Origin: an uncultured Collinsella sp.
GTDB taxonomy: Bacteria; Actinomycetota; Coriobacteriia; Coriobacteriales; Coriobacteriaceae
NCBI GenBank assembly: GCA_959028445.1
Contig: CAUFRY010000004.1
Span: 23,687-87,686, forward strand
Reading direction: 5' to 3'
Length of the DNA: 64,000 bases
Every line of letters begins with the position of its first letter. Position 1 is the first letter of the stretch. Position numbers and translations under genes: made by a program. Positions 48,256 to 56,689 of the stretch are shown here, piece by piece. Below the pieces are notes generated by a model. The model was not told the DNA's origin. It searched no databases and saw only the letters and a program-made list of their open reading frames with translations.

Positions 48256-50013
48256 ATGAACGAGATCAGGTGCCCGCATTGCGGCGAAGTCTTTAAGGTC
48301 GATGCGTCCGGCTATGCGGATATCGTCAAACAGGTGCGCGATACGGAGTTCTCGCGCGACCTGGATGAGCGCGTGAAGGCCGTCCAGCGCGAGGGCGAGC
48401 AGGCACTGGAGCTTGAACGCTCGCGCTCGGCTGCCGCCTTACGGGAGGTGGAATCTCAGCGCAGCGCTCAGCTCACTGAACAGAAGAATATCGCGGCTCA
48501 GGAGTTGGCACAGGAAGTTGCCAAGCGCGACGCCGAGCTTGCCGAGCTACGCGCCAAGCTCGAGGGTGCTGCCGCAGAGCGCGAGAGCGCAAGTCAGCGT
48601 GCGGCTATTGAGGCTCGTGCCGATGCCCAAAAGGAGAACGCCGAGCTCCAGCGTGAGATTGACAGCCTGCGTGCACAGCTGGGACGCAAAGACGACGAAG
48701 CCAAGCTTGCCGAGGCGGCGGCGCGTGGCGCCGCGCAAAACGACCTGTCCGCACGCGACGCTCAGATTGCCGAGCTGCAGGCGAAGCTCTCCGCTGCAGA
48801 CAAGGCCCAGGAGATGGCACTTGCCGCTGCCGCCGCCGAGTCCCAGCGTGAGCTTGATGCCGCTCGCAGCGAGGCCGAGCGTACGCTCGCCGACTATCAG
48901 GCGAAAGTGAAGGAGAAGTTCTCCACCGCAAAGGCTCAGTCCGAGCAGGAGGCAGAGGGCCTGCGCGCCCAGCTGCGTGAGCAGGAGCTGACGGCAAAGA
49001 TGAACCTGTCGGAAGCAGTCGCCGCGGCGGAGCGTGAGCGCGACGAGGCGCGTGCCAAGCTGACGAGCGAGCTGGCAGTGCGCGATTCACGCGAGGAGCA
49101 GGCCAAGGCAGCACACGAGCTCGAGCTTGCGCAGGCCAAGCGCGCGAGCGATGAGCTGATCCGCTACAAGGACGAAGAGATTGAGCGCCTGAAGGACATG
49201 AAGGTGCGCCTGTCCACCAAGATGGTGGGCGAGTCGCTCGAGCAACACTGCGAGACTGAGTTCAATCGCTTGCGCATGACGGCGTTTCCCAACGCGTACT
49301 TCGAGAAAGACAACGATGCGTCCGAGGGTACCAAGGGCGACTTTATCTTCCGCGAGTGCGACGCGAGCGGCAACGAGATCATCTCGATCATGTTCGAGAT
49401 GAAAAACGAGAACGACGAGACCGCGACCAAGCACAAGAACGAGGACTTCTTTAAGAAGCTCGACCACGATCGCCGCCAGAAGGGCTGTGAGTATGCAGTG
49501 CTCTGCACCCTGCTGGAGCCCGAGAGCGAGCTCTATAACGCGGGTATTGTCGACGTGAGTTACCGCTATGAGAAGATGTACGTGATCCGCCCGCAATTCT
49601 TCATTCCCATGATCACGCTGCTGCGCAACGCCGCCATGGGTTCGCTGCGCTATAAGCAGGAGCTGGCGGAGTACAAACAGCAGAATATCGACGTTACGAA
49701 CTTCGAAGCCAAGATGGAGAAGTTCAAGGACGGCTTCTCGCGCAACTACAACCTGGCGAGTAAGCAGTTCGAGTCGGCGATTAAGGAGATCGATGCCGCC
49801 ATTAAGCAGCTCGAGAAGACCAAGGACGACCTGCGTCGCAGTACCGAGAATCTGCGTCTGGCCCACAACAAAGCCGATGAACTCACCATTCGAAAGCTCA
49901 CGTGGGGCAACAAGACCATGAAGGCTGCCTTTGACGAGGCACGTGAGGCTGCGCCGGAGACAGGTGATGAACCAGCCGAGGCGGATTCGTATGAGGTCGA
50001 GGATGCCGAGTAA
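48256..50013 (+). CDS. DUF2130 protein with long coiled coil
   Basis: A 585-residue protein. The N-terminus has a CPHCGEVF zinc-ribbon-like element. Residues about 30-315 are a long, alanine- and glutamate-rich coiled coil. The C-terminal part is the DUF2130 domain, with EFNRLRMTAFPNAYFEKDN, GDFIFREC and MFEMKNEN, a D-(E)xK-type pattern consistent with a PD-(D/E)xK nuclease fold. It is cytoplasmic. The function of the family is not established. GAGGAG precedes the ATG at 48256. A terminator lies between it and the convergent helicase. Confidence 0.82.
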   Translation: MNEIRCPHCGEVFKVDASGYADIVKQVRDTEFSRDLDERVKAVQREGEQALELERSRSAAALREVESQRSAQLTEQKNIAAQELAQEVAKRDAELAELRAKLEGAAAERESASQRAAIEARADAQKENAELQREIDSLRAQLGRKDDEAKLAEAAARGAAQNDLSARDAQIAELQAKLSAADKAQEMALAAAAAESQRELDAARSEAERTLADYQAKVKEKFSTAKAQSEQEAEGLRAQLREQELTAKMNLSEAVAAAERERDEARAKLTSELAVRDSREEQAKAAHELELAQAKRASDELIRYKDEEIERLKDMKVRLSTKMVGESLEQHCETEFNRLRMTAFPNAYFEKDNDASEGTKGDFIFRECDASGNEIISIMFEMKNENDETATKHKNEDFFKKLDHDRRQKGCEYAVLCTLLEPESELYNAGIVDVSYRYEKMYVIRPQFFIPMITLLRNAAMGSLRYKQELAEYKQQNIDVTNFEAKMEKFKDGFSRNYNLASKQFESAIKEIDAAIKQLEKTKDDLRRSTENLRLAHNKADELTIRKLTWGNKTMKAAFDEAREAAPETGDEPAEADSYEVEDAE

Positions 50014-50032
50014 GACATAGCGTATAGTGCAA

Positions 50033-50070
50033 AAGCGGGGCCGCTGGCGATATTGCCAACGGCCCCGCTT
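50033..50070. terminator. Bidirectional terminator
   Basis: A perfect AAGCGGGGCCG / CGGCCCCGCTT stem between the converging DUF2130 and helicase genes. Confidence 0.75.
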
Positions 50071-50092
50071 CGTTTCGTTCCAGTATGTTCGG

Positions 50093-52774
50093 CTAGTCCT
50101 CGAGCAGATCCTCGATAAAGCCGACGCGGTAGTTTTTGAAGATGACCTCGCCGCCATCCTGCGTGGCATCCAGGTCGACATCGCCCATGATGCCAAAGTC
50201 GTGGTCGCCATTCTCGTCGGCAAAAATCTGGTGCACGTGCCACACGTGATCGGTCTTCTCGTCGCTCTCATCGATGGAAAACATCGCGGCGCTGCGGGCA
50301 TCTCCGTCGGTGAGGATTTCCTCGTGCTGCTCGTGGTAAGCGTCAAGTGCTTTTTGCCAGCGGATCTCGCTCATGCCCCAGTCGTCGTCGAGCTCGCCCA
50401 GGTCGCGAACGTGCTCGCGAGCGGCAAGGGTCACGCGGCGGAAGAGCGCATTGCGCACCAACAGCGTGCAGCCGCGGCGGTCCGCCACGACCTCGTCGAT
50501 GCCCTGCGGCGGCGCGGCGTCGAGGGCTGCCGGGTTGCCGGCGTTTTCCCACTCGTCCACCAGGCTCGAGTCCACCGAGCGCACCACAAATCCCAGCCAC
50601 GAGATAATGTCGCGCAGGCGCTCGTCGCGCTTCTCAATGGGTACGGTGCGGTCGAGCGAACGGTAAGCCTCTGCCAGGTAACGCAGTAAAATGCCCTCGG
50701 AGCGGGCGATGCCGAGCTTTTGAATGTAGCCCTTAAAATCGCTCGCGCTCTCCAGCATATCGCGCAGGACGCTCTTGGGAGAGAGCTGGTAGTCGTTTGC
50801 CCACGGTACTTCCTGGCAGTACTTGTCAAAAGCGGCATCGAGCAAATCCTCGAGCGGCTTTTCGTATGTGACGTCCTGAATGCGCTCCAAGCGCTCCTCA
50901 TACTCGATGCCGTCGGCCTTCATCTCGGCCATAGCGCGATCGCGTGCGGCTCGCTCCTGTGCGCGCAGCACCTGTTTGGGATCCTCGAGCGTTGCCTCGA
51001 CCATTGAGATCAGGTCCATGGTATAGGTCTCGCTCTCGGGATCGAGCAGCTCCAGCGCAGCAAGCAAGAACGGCGAGAGCGGCTGATCGAGCGCGAAGTC
51101 CTCGGGCAGATCGACCGTCAGCGCATAGTCGATGTCTGGTGTGGCGTCAGTCGGGGCGTCGGGTGCGGGCGGCACCTCGGTGCGAACGACGACGCCGGAA
51201 TCGATGAGCGTGGCGAAGATTTCGTCGGCGCGAACCTCGAGCTTAGCCTTTTCCTCGGGGGTCTGCAGGCTTGTCTCGATGAGGTCGTGTACGCGGGCTC
51301 GGGCATCGCCGCCCTGCTCGACCACGCTAATCACCATGGAGTGTGTGATGCGCAGGCGCGGCTTGAGCGTCTCGGGCTGCGTCTCGATCAGGCGCTCAAA
51401 GGTCTGCTTGTTCCAGGCGACAAAGCCCTCGGGGGCCTTTTTCTTTTTAATCTTACGGAGTTTTTTGGGGTCGTCGCCCGCTTTGGCCATGAGTTTGACG
51501 TTCTCGATCTCGTGCTCCGGGGCCTCGGCGATGACCATGCCCTCGGTGTCAAAGCCCGAGCGACCGGCGCGACCGGCAATCTGATGGAACTCGCGGGCGC
51601 GCAGACGACGCATCTTGTAGCCGTCGAACTTGGTGAGCGCGGTGAGCACCACGGTGTGGATGGGTACGTTAATGCCGACGCCGAGTGTGTCGGTACCGCA
51701 GATGACGGGCAGCAGGCCCTGCTGCGCCAAGCGCTCGACCAGCAGACGATAGCGCGGCAACATGCCAGCATGGTGCACGCCGACGCCGCATCCAAGCAGG
51801 CGCTTGAGAATCTTGCCAAAGGCCGTCGAGAAGCTCGTGCCTTTGGCAGCTTCCTTAATGGCCTCGCGCTGTTCCTTGCTAGCGATGCCAAAATTGGCGA
51901 GCGACTGTGCCGTCGCAAGGGCGGCATCCTGGCTAAAGTGCACGATATAGAGCGGGGCCTCGCCGCGGCGCATGGCGAGCTCGACCGTGCCCTCGAGGGA
52001 GGTCGTCACATAGTCGTAGCTCAACGGAACAGGACGCGGAGCATCGACGACCAAGTCGCAAGCAGCGCCGGTGTGTTCCTCGAGTGAGGCGGCGATGGCA
52101 GTGATATCGCCGAGCGTGGCGCTCATGAGCATAAATTGCGTGTGGGGCAGGGTGAGCAGCGGCACCTGCCAGGCCCAGCCGCGGTCGGGGTCGGCAAAGT
52201 AGTGGAACTCGTCCATGGCCACGCAACCCACGTCGGCTTCATCGCCCTCGCGCAGCGCATCGTTGGCAAGGATTTCGGCCGTGCAGCAGATGACGGGTGC
52301 CTTGGTGTTGATATGCGTGTCGCCGGTGATCATGCCGACGTTATCGCGGCCGAGCACCTGCACCAGGTCGAAGAACTTTTCGCTGACCAGGGCCTTGATG
52401 GGGGCCGTGTAATAGCAGCGCTTGCCCTGCGCCATGCCCATAAAGAGCATGCCCAGCGCGACGAGCGATTTACCCGATCCGGTCGGTGTTCCCAAAATGA
52501 CGTGATCGCCGGTAGCCAGGTCCATGAGGGCCTCTTCTTGGTGGTCCCACAGCTCAATGCCGCGATCGCTCGTCCATTCAAAGAAGCGTTCGAAGGCCTG
52601 ATCGGGCGTGAGCCATGGTTCGGGCTCACTGCCGTCCTCGGGCTCCCACCAGGTGGGGGAGAGCGCGCCGAGCGAGCCAAACTCGGCTTCGGTTCCCGTG
52701 CCGCCCGAGAATGAGCTGGCGGCGCCGGCGCCGGAGACGGTGCTGGCGGCGGTATCTGTCGTGGTCTGTGCCAT
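50093..52774 (-). CDS. Ski2-like DEAD/DEAH-box RNA helicase with DUF3516
   Basis: An 893-residue superfamily-2 helicase. Helicase motifs are GTPTGSGKS (I), AMDEFHYF (II, DEFH), SATLGD (III), and GVGIN plus QIAGRAGRSGFD (V and VI). The region after residue 500 is the DUF3516-type extension of actinobacterial Ski2-like helicases. The N-terminal 60 residues are Ser/Gly-rich and probably flexible. It probably remodels structured RNA or ribonucleoproteins. The 98-bp gap to trmB downstream has no terminator, so both may share a transcript. Confidence 0.87.
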   Translation of the reverse strand: MAQTTTDTAASTVSGAGAASSFSGGTGTEAEFGSLGALSPTWWEPEDGSEPEPWLTPDQAFERFFEWTSDRGIELWDHQEEALMDLATGDHVILGTPTGSGKSLVALGMLFMGMAQGKRCYYTAPIKALVSEKFFDLVQVLGRDNVGMITGDTHINTKAPVICCTAEILANDALREGDEADVGCVAMDEFHYFADPDRGWAWQVPLLTLPHTQFMLMSATLGDITAIAASLEEHTGAACDLVVDAPRPVPLSYDYVTTSLEGTVELAMRRGEAPLYIVHFSQDAALATAQSLANFGIASKEQREAIKEAAKGTSFSTAFGKILKRLLGCGVGVHHAGMLPRYRLLVERLAQQGLLPVICGTDTLGVGINVPIHTVVLTALTKFDGYKMRRLRAREFHQIAGRAGRSGFDTEGMVIAEAPEHEIENVKLMAKAGDDPKKLRKIKKKKAPEGFVAWNKQTFERLIETQPETLKPRLRITHSMVISVVEQGGDARARVHDLIETSLQTPEEKAKLEVRADEIFATLIDSGVVVRTEVPPAPDAPTDATPDIDYALTVDLPEDFALDQPLSPFLLAALELLDPESETYTMDLISMVEATLEDPKQVLRAQERAARDRAMAEMKADGIEYEERLERIQDVTYEKPLEDLLDAAFDKYCQEVPWANDYQLSPKSVLRDMLESASDFKGYIQKLGIARSEGILLRYLAEAYRSLDRTVPIEKRDERLRDIISWLGFVVRSVDSSLVDEWENAGNPAALDAAPPQGIDEVVADRRGCTLLVRNALFRRVTLAAREHVRDLGELDDDWGMSEIRWQKALDAYHEQHEEILTDGDARSAAMFSIDESDEKTDHVWHVHQIFADENGDHDFGIMGDVDLDATQDGGEVIFKNYRVGFIEDLLED

Positions 52775-52872
52775 GTGTTTGCTTTCTCTCGCGATTGCCC
52801 GCCAACTATTATGGCGTAGCGGCGGCGCGGGGTGCCAGCGCGCGAGAAAATGCAGGAAATGGGCGCGTGAAG

Positions 52873-53712
52873 TTAGTGCTCTTGCGGCAGGCGCTTCTTG
52901 CCTTTACGGGCGCGGTTCTTAAAGTTCTCGACGGCCTCTTCCATGCCCAGAGGTACATAGGTGAGCTCATCGAGGTTATCGGGCAGGTAGCAGGCAAGGC
53001 TTTGCTCCTGCGCGCGGCCCGCCGCGAGCTGATTGTCGGTGGGCTGCGCACCGGGTGTGGCGCAAATGCCATAGACGACGGCGCCCATCTCGCGCGTGCG
53101 GCATTCATATTCGGTCTCGGGGTGCTCGGGATGGTCGCGGCGGACGTTGTCGCTTACCCAAAGTGTGTCGTAGCCGGCCGCGGTAAACTGCCCTAGGGCG
53201 TAGTCGCGCAATGGCTTGCTGTCGGTGCGCAGCGTGACGGTGGCGCCGGCTGCAAAGAGCGGGCGGTAGAGCATCAGATGGTCGACATGGACGAGGCGCT
53301 TTTTGGCGTGCTTGGCCTTGGGCTGCGGCGTGGGAAAGTTGATGGTGATGGCATCGAGCTCGCCTGTGGCAAACACCTGCGGCAGCGATGCGGCGCCTCG
53401 GGGCAGGACGAGTGCGTTGGATAGCCCCTGTTCGCAGATTTTCTGCGCGGCATAGGCGATGCAGATGGGCTCCTGGTCCATGCCGATAAAGAGGGTGTCG
53501 GGCTCGCGGTGGGCGCGCTCGACCAGATAGGTTCCCTTGCCACAGCCAAGATCCAGGTGAAGGTGTTCAAAGGGCTTGCTGCCAACTGGCGCACAGGCCG
53601 CGCGCCAATCTCCGGCATAGGCCTCGGGGTTCGTCTCAATCGCATCGGCGTAGCGCTCCAGGCGCTCCTCGAGCACAAAGTTCTTAGGCGTGCGAACGTG
53701 GACGGCTCCCAT
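52873..53712 (-). CDS. trmB: tRNA (guanine-N7-)-methyltransferase
   Basis: A 279-residue class I methyltransferase making m7G46 in tRNA. The SAM-binding loop is HLHLDLGCGKGTYLVE; the catalytic/tRNA segment NFPTPQPKAKHAKKRLVH corresponds to FPDPWPKxRHxKRR. It is longer than usual at the C-terminus (residues 225-279, GRAQEQSLACYLP...NRARKGKKR), ending in a basic tail that could help tRNA binding. GGAGCC lies before the ATG. It is one of several tRNA-modifying genes here. Confidence 0.9.
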   Translation of the reverse strand: MGAVHVRTPKNFVLEERLERYADAIETNPEAYAGDWRAACAPVGSKPFEHLHLDLGCGKGTYLVERAHREPDTLFIGMDQEPICIAYAAQKICEQGLSNALVLPRGAASLPQVFATGELDAITINFPTPQPKAKHAKKRLVHVDHLMLYRPLFAAGATVTLRTDSKPLRDYALGQFTAAGYDTLWVSDNVRRDHPEHPETEYECRTREMGAVVYGICATPGAQPTDNQLAAGRAQEQSLACYLPDNLDELTYVPLGMEEAVENFKNRARKGKKRLPQEH

Positions 53713-53832
53713 GAGGCTCCTTGGTCATAAGTGTGGAACGCATAGCCGCGCGTTCCGTCAATGGGTTGAAAAAAGGGGTGGGCATACTTTGCCCGAAAGA
53801 TGCGTTGCGGCTCGACGGAGAGTCGTCGGTGC

Positions 53833-54705
53833 CTACAGGCGCTTGAGAATCACATAGCGGTTGAGCTCGCCGCTACGACCGTCGGCATGGAAGCGCTCAA
53901 GCTCGCGCACGGGGACCTCGCCGCTCTTGTAGAACGTACGGACGCCGCGCACCAGGTCGGTGATCTGCTGATCGTCAAAGTGATGGCAATAGCGGTAGGC
54001 GTGGCGGTCGTTTTGCCAGCCAATGAGGTGGTCGCCGGCCTCAAACTGCGCGGAGTCGTAGCCCTCAAACGGCGGGGTGAGCTCGGCGCGGGCTTCGGCG
54101 CGAACGGCCTTGCGCGCCATGCGCTCGTCATTCATAAACTCCCAAAAGCTGATGGCGATGATGCCGCCCGGGCGTGTCTGGCGCACCAGGGCGTCGAGCA
54201 CGCGTACGCGGTACTCGCATGATGGCACGTGGTGCATAAAGCCAAAGCAGACCGAGATGTCGGCGAGCGGGGCATCGAAAAGCACGTCGGGCGTCTCGGC
54301 GGGGTTGAGCCTCATGAGGGCGTCGAGCACGTCGAGTTCCTGGAAGTGCAGGTTGGGAATGCGCAGTGCGTGGCCACGTGCATCGATGGCCAGGTCTTGG
54401 CATGAGTCGACGCCGTAGAACTCAAACGGGCAGCTGGCATCTGCCGAGGGGTTTGCGCCATCGACGCCCTTGGCGGCAAGTGCGCCGCCGGCGGCAAAGT
54501 TCTCGAATCGCATATTGCCGCAGGCGAGATCGAAGACGCGGACGGGATGCTCGATCGTGGCGACGTCGAGCTGTTCGAGCGCGATGTCCATGGTGCGCAC
54601 CCAGCCGGGCCACGGGGCCTGGCGCGTATCGGAAAAGGAGGCGGAGTGCTCGCGATAGAACGTATTGTTGAGCTGGATGAGCGATGAGGCGAAATCGCGG
54701 TTCAC
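53833..54705 (-). CDS. Trm9/ALKBH8-like SAM methyltransferase
   Basis: A 290-residue class I methyltransferase. Its N-terminus FYREHSASFSDTRQAPWPGW matches the eukaryotic Trm9 signature F-S-x-T-R-x-x-P-W-P. It then has the SAM loop FDLACGNMRFE, CFGFMHHVPSCEYRVRVLDA (Trm9: HHW-x-T-x-x-RR-x-x), RPGGIIAISFWEF and a C-terminal YRYCHHFDDQQI (Trm9: YRYYHLY). Trm9 methylates the carboxymethyl group of cm5U at the tRNA wobble base. GTG at 54703-54705 is chosen because GGAGGGAG lies upstream. It is 2 kb from the Elp3 gene, which makes the cm5U precursor in other organisms. Confidence 0.72.
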   Translation of the reverse strand: MNRDFASSLIQLNNTFYREHSASFSDTRQAPWPGWVRTMDIALEQLDVATIEHPVRVFDLACGNMRFENFAAGGALAAKGVDGANPSADASCPFEFYGVDSCQDLAIDARGHALRIPNLHFQELDVLDALMRLNPAETPDVLFDAPLADISVCFGFMHHVPSCEYRVRVLDALVRQTRPGGIIAISFWEFMNDERMARKAVRAEARAELTPPFEGYDSAQFEAGDHLIGWQNDRHAYRYCHHFDDQQITDLVRGVRTFYKSGEVPVRELERFHADGRSGELNRYVILKRL

Positions 54706-54972
54706 GGCGCGGAACTCCCTCCGTTGGCGGTGCGGAATAAACAGTACGACCATACTACCGTTTACGCCGCAACGGGGACAACCAAGCTACGGGTCATTGC
54801 TTTGTTTGGACACATTTCCGCAGCTCATATGCGCCCGCAACCGCCGGTTGTCAAAAATCTCACTAGAATAGGTGGCATGCTTTTGGCGGTGGCGGATAGA
54901 TTTTTAACTGTGCAAGGCGCCTTAAGAACAAAAACGGTCCGGCGGCACGGCTGGCATCACATAGGAGGAACC

Positions 54973-55695
54973 ATGAATGTAGAAACTGCGCAGCGGCTCG
55001 CCGACCTTCGTCGCAGCAAGGGTTTTAGCCAAGAAGGGCTGGCGCGAAAGCTGGGGCTGTCGCGCCAGGCGGTCAGTAAATGGGAGCGCGCGGAGAGCTC
55101 GCCCGATACCGAGAACCTGATCTCGCTCGCCAAGCTCTATGGTGTGAGCTTGGACGAGCTGCTCAATCCGAGCGATGAGATTGAGGACGATATCGAGTTT
55201 GAGAACGAGGACCGTGCCCGTCAGCGCGAGGCCGAGGCGGCAGATCGCGCCCGTACCCATGAGGCGGCGGCACGTGCCACCGAGGCGGCAACACAGGCGA
55301 GTGACGCCGCCGCCAAGGCGGCGCAAGCGGCAAGCTGGAGTGCGCAGGCCGCCAATGCCGCTACGGCGCAGGCGACGAGTGGCAGCGCAGTTGGCTCGAC
55401 TCCGGTGAAGGGCCCGTTCCAGTCGTTCCCGTATTGGGCCGTGTGCTGGCTGCTGTTCTTTTTGCTGATGTTCCTGTTTGGTGCCGGCCCCTTTGCCGCA
55501 CTGATCTTCTTTACGATTCCCATCTATCACTGGGTGGCGCGTGCGCTCGATGGCGATTGGGCGCGCGGGGATATTCAGGTTGGTTCGGCGTCGGTGGCGG
55601 TCAAGGCCCAGGGGAAGGATACTTCTGCGGAATCTGATGCTGACGTGGCTACCGCGACTACCGCTGAGCCGATTGCCAAAGAGAGTGATGAATGA
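54973..55695 (+). CDS. XRE-family regulator with membrane segment
   Basis: A 240-residue protein with an N-terminal Cro/XRE helix-turn-helix (RLADLRRSKGFSQEGLARKL, SRQAVSKWERAESSPD). A long Ala/Glu helical linker (EAAARATEAATQASDAAAKA) and two membrane helices at about residues 148-185 (PYWAVCWLLFFLLMFLFG) follow, then a polar tail. AGGAGG precedes the ATG at 54973. The stop overlaps the next gene by four bases. HTH-TM proteins paired with DUF4097 proteins often sense envelope state. Confidence 0.85.
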   Translation: MNVETAQRLADLRRSKGFSQEGLARKLGLSRQAVSKWERAESSPDTENLISLAKLYGVSLDELLNPSDEIEDDIEFENEDRARQREAEAADRARTHEAAARATEAATQASDAAAKAAQAASWSAQAANAATAQATSGSAVGSTPVKGPFQSFPYWAVCWLLFFLLMFLFGAGPFAALIFFTIPIYHWVARALDGDWARGDIQVGSASVAVKAQGKDTSAESDADVATATTAEPIAKESDE

Positions 55696-56591
55696 TGAAG
55701 CTTTCGCATGAATCCAAGGTACGCTTGGGCGTTGGCATCGGAGCGTTTGTGCTCATCATCGGGCTTGTCTTTGGCATTTCGCGGACTTTGATTCATTTTG
55801 ATGGCCCGTGGGATCTCGACGATGTTGTATCCGGCTTCTCTGGTATGGACGATGCGGTTGACGAGGACGATCTTTTGGATGGCGGGAACTATTCCGCTCG
55901 GCCTCAGCAGCTTTCGAGCACGACTTTTGACGAAGACGCGTTCCAATCGCTCGACTTGGATGTGACGTCGGGGACGGTCGAGGTTAAACGTGTCTCTGGC
56001 GGACCGGTACGTGTCATCGAAAGCGGGCGCGTTGCAAAGGGGGCGTCTGCTTCCGATGCCGCCACTCAGAATCTGGTTAAGATCGAGGGCTCTACACTCA
56101 AGATTCGCCAGTTCGATTGCGATGACGAGCGCGCCATTGACCGCACGGTTACCGTCGAGCTGCCGCGCGAAGTTGCCGATAACATGGTGGGCATTACAGC
56201 GAATGTAGGATCGGGTGACCTGACGGTCGCGGGCATTGCGTGTCATGACCTCAACCTGACTTTGGACTCTGGAGACGTTGAGTTTACGGGCACCGTGACC
56301 GATACCCTGAATGCCGAGGTCGGTTCGGGCGATGTGACGTTCGAGCTCTACCAGGCCCCCGCGAAGTCGATGGACGTGAGTGTGGGCTCGGGCGATGTGG
56401 AGATGACGGTTCCGAACTCGACGGGCTTTAAGGCGAGCCTCACCTTGGGCAGCGGCGACTTCGAGAGCGATTTCCTTCCGCTTGGCTACGACGGCGAGAC
56501 CATTTTGAATCTTGAATTCGATAACGGCGATAAGTCTGCTACGTATCGTTTTGAGGTCGGTTCGGGCGACATGTCGTTTGATCCGGAGTGA
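55692..56591 (+). CDS. DUF4097-type membrane-anchored adhesin-like protein
   Basis: A 299-residue protein with one N-terminal membrane helix (VRLGVGIGAFVLIIGLVFGI), an acidic linker and a beta-repeat domain with repeated GSGDV/GSGDM turns (NVGSGDLTVAGI, EVGSGDVTFELY, GSGDVEMTV), typical of DUF4097 (adhesin-like) beta-helices. It is translationally coupled to the XRE-type regulator by a four-base overlap. The pair probably responds to the cell envelope. The ligand is unknown. Confidence 0.82.
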   Translation: MMKLSHESKVRLGVGIGAFVLIIGLVFGISRTLIHFDGPWDLDDVVSGFSGMDDAVDEDDLLDGGNYSARPQQLSSTTFDEDAFQSLDLDVTSGTVEVKRVSGGPVRVIESGRVAKGASASDAATQNLVKIEGSTLKIRQFDCDDERAIDRTVTVELPREVADNMVGITANVGSGDLTVAGIACHDLNLTLDSGDVEFTGTVTDTLNAEVGSGDVTFELYQAPAKSMDVSVGSGDVEMTVPNSTGFKASLTLGSGDFESDFLPLGYDGETILNLEFDNGDKSATYRFEVGSGDMSFDPE

Positions 56592-56638
56592 CATGCGGTT
56601 TTCGGAGATCGGTACATATAGGCATGCTCTTTGATGGA

Positions 56639-56668
56639 GGCGCCGGAGCCGTGACGGGCTTCGGCGCC
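56639..56668 (+). terminator. Terminator before elp3
   Basis: GGCGCCGGAGCC pairs with GGCTTCGGCGCC, followed by TTTGCCTTT. It separates the DUF4097 gene from elp3. Confidence 0.75.
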
Positions 56669-56689
56669 TTTGCCTTTACAATGGGGGGC

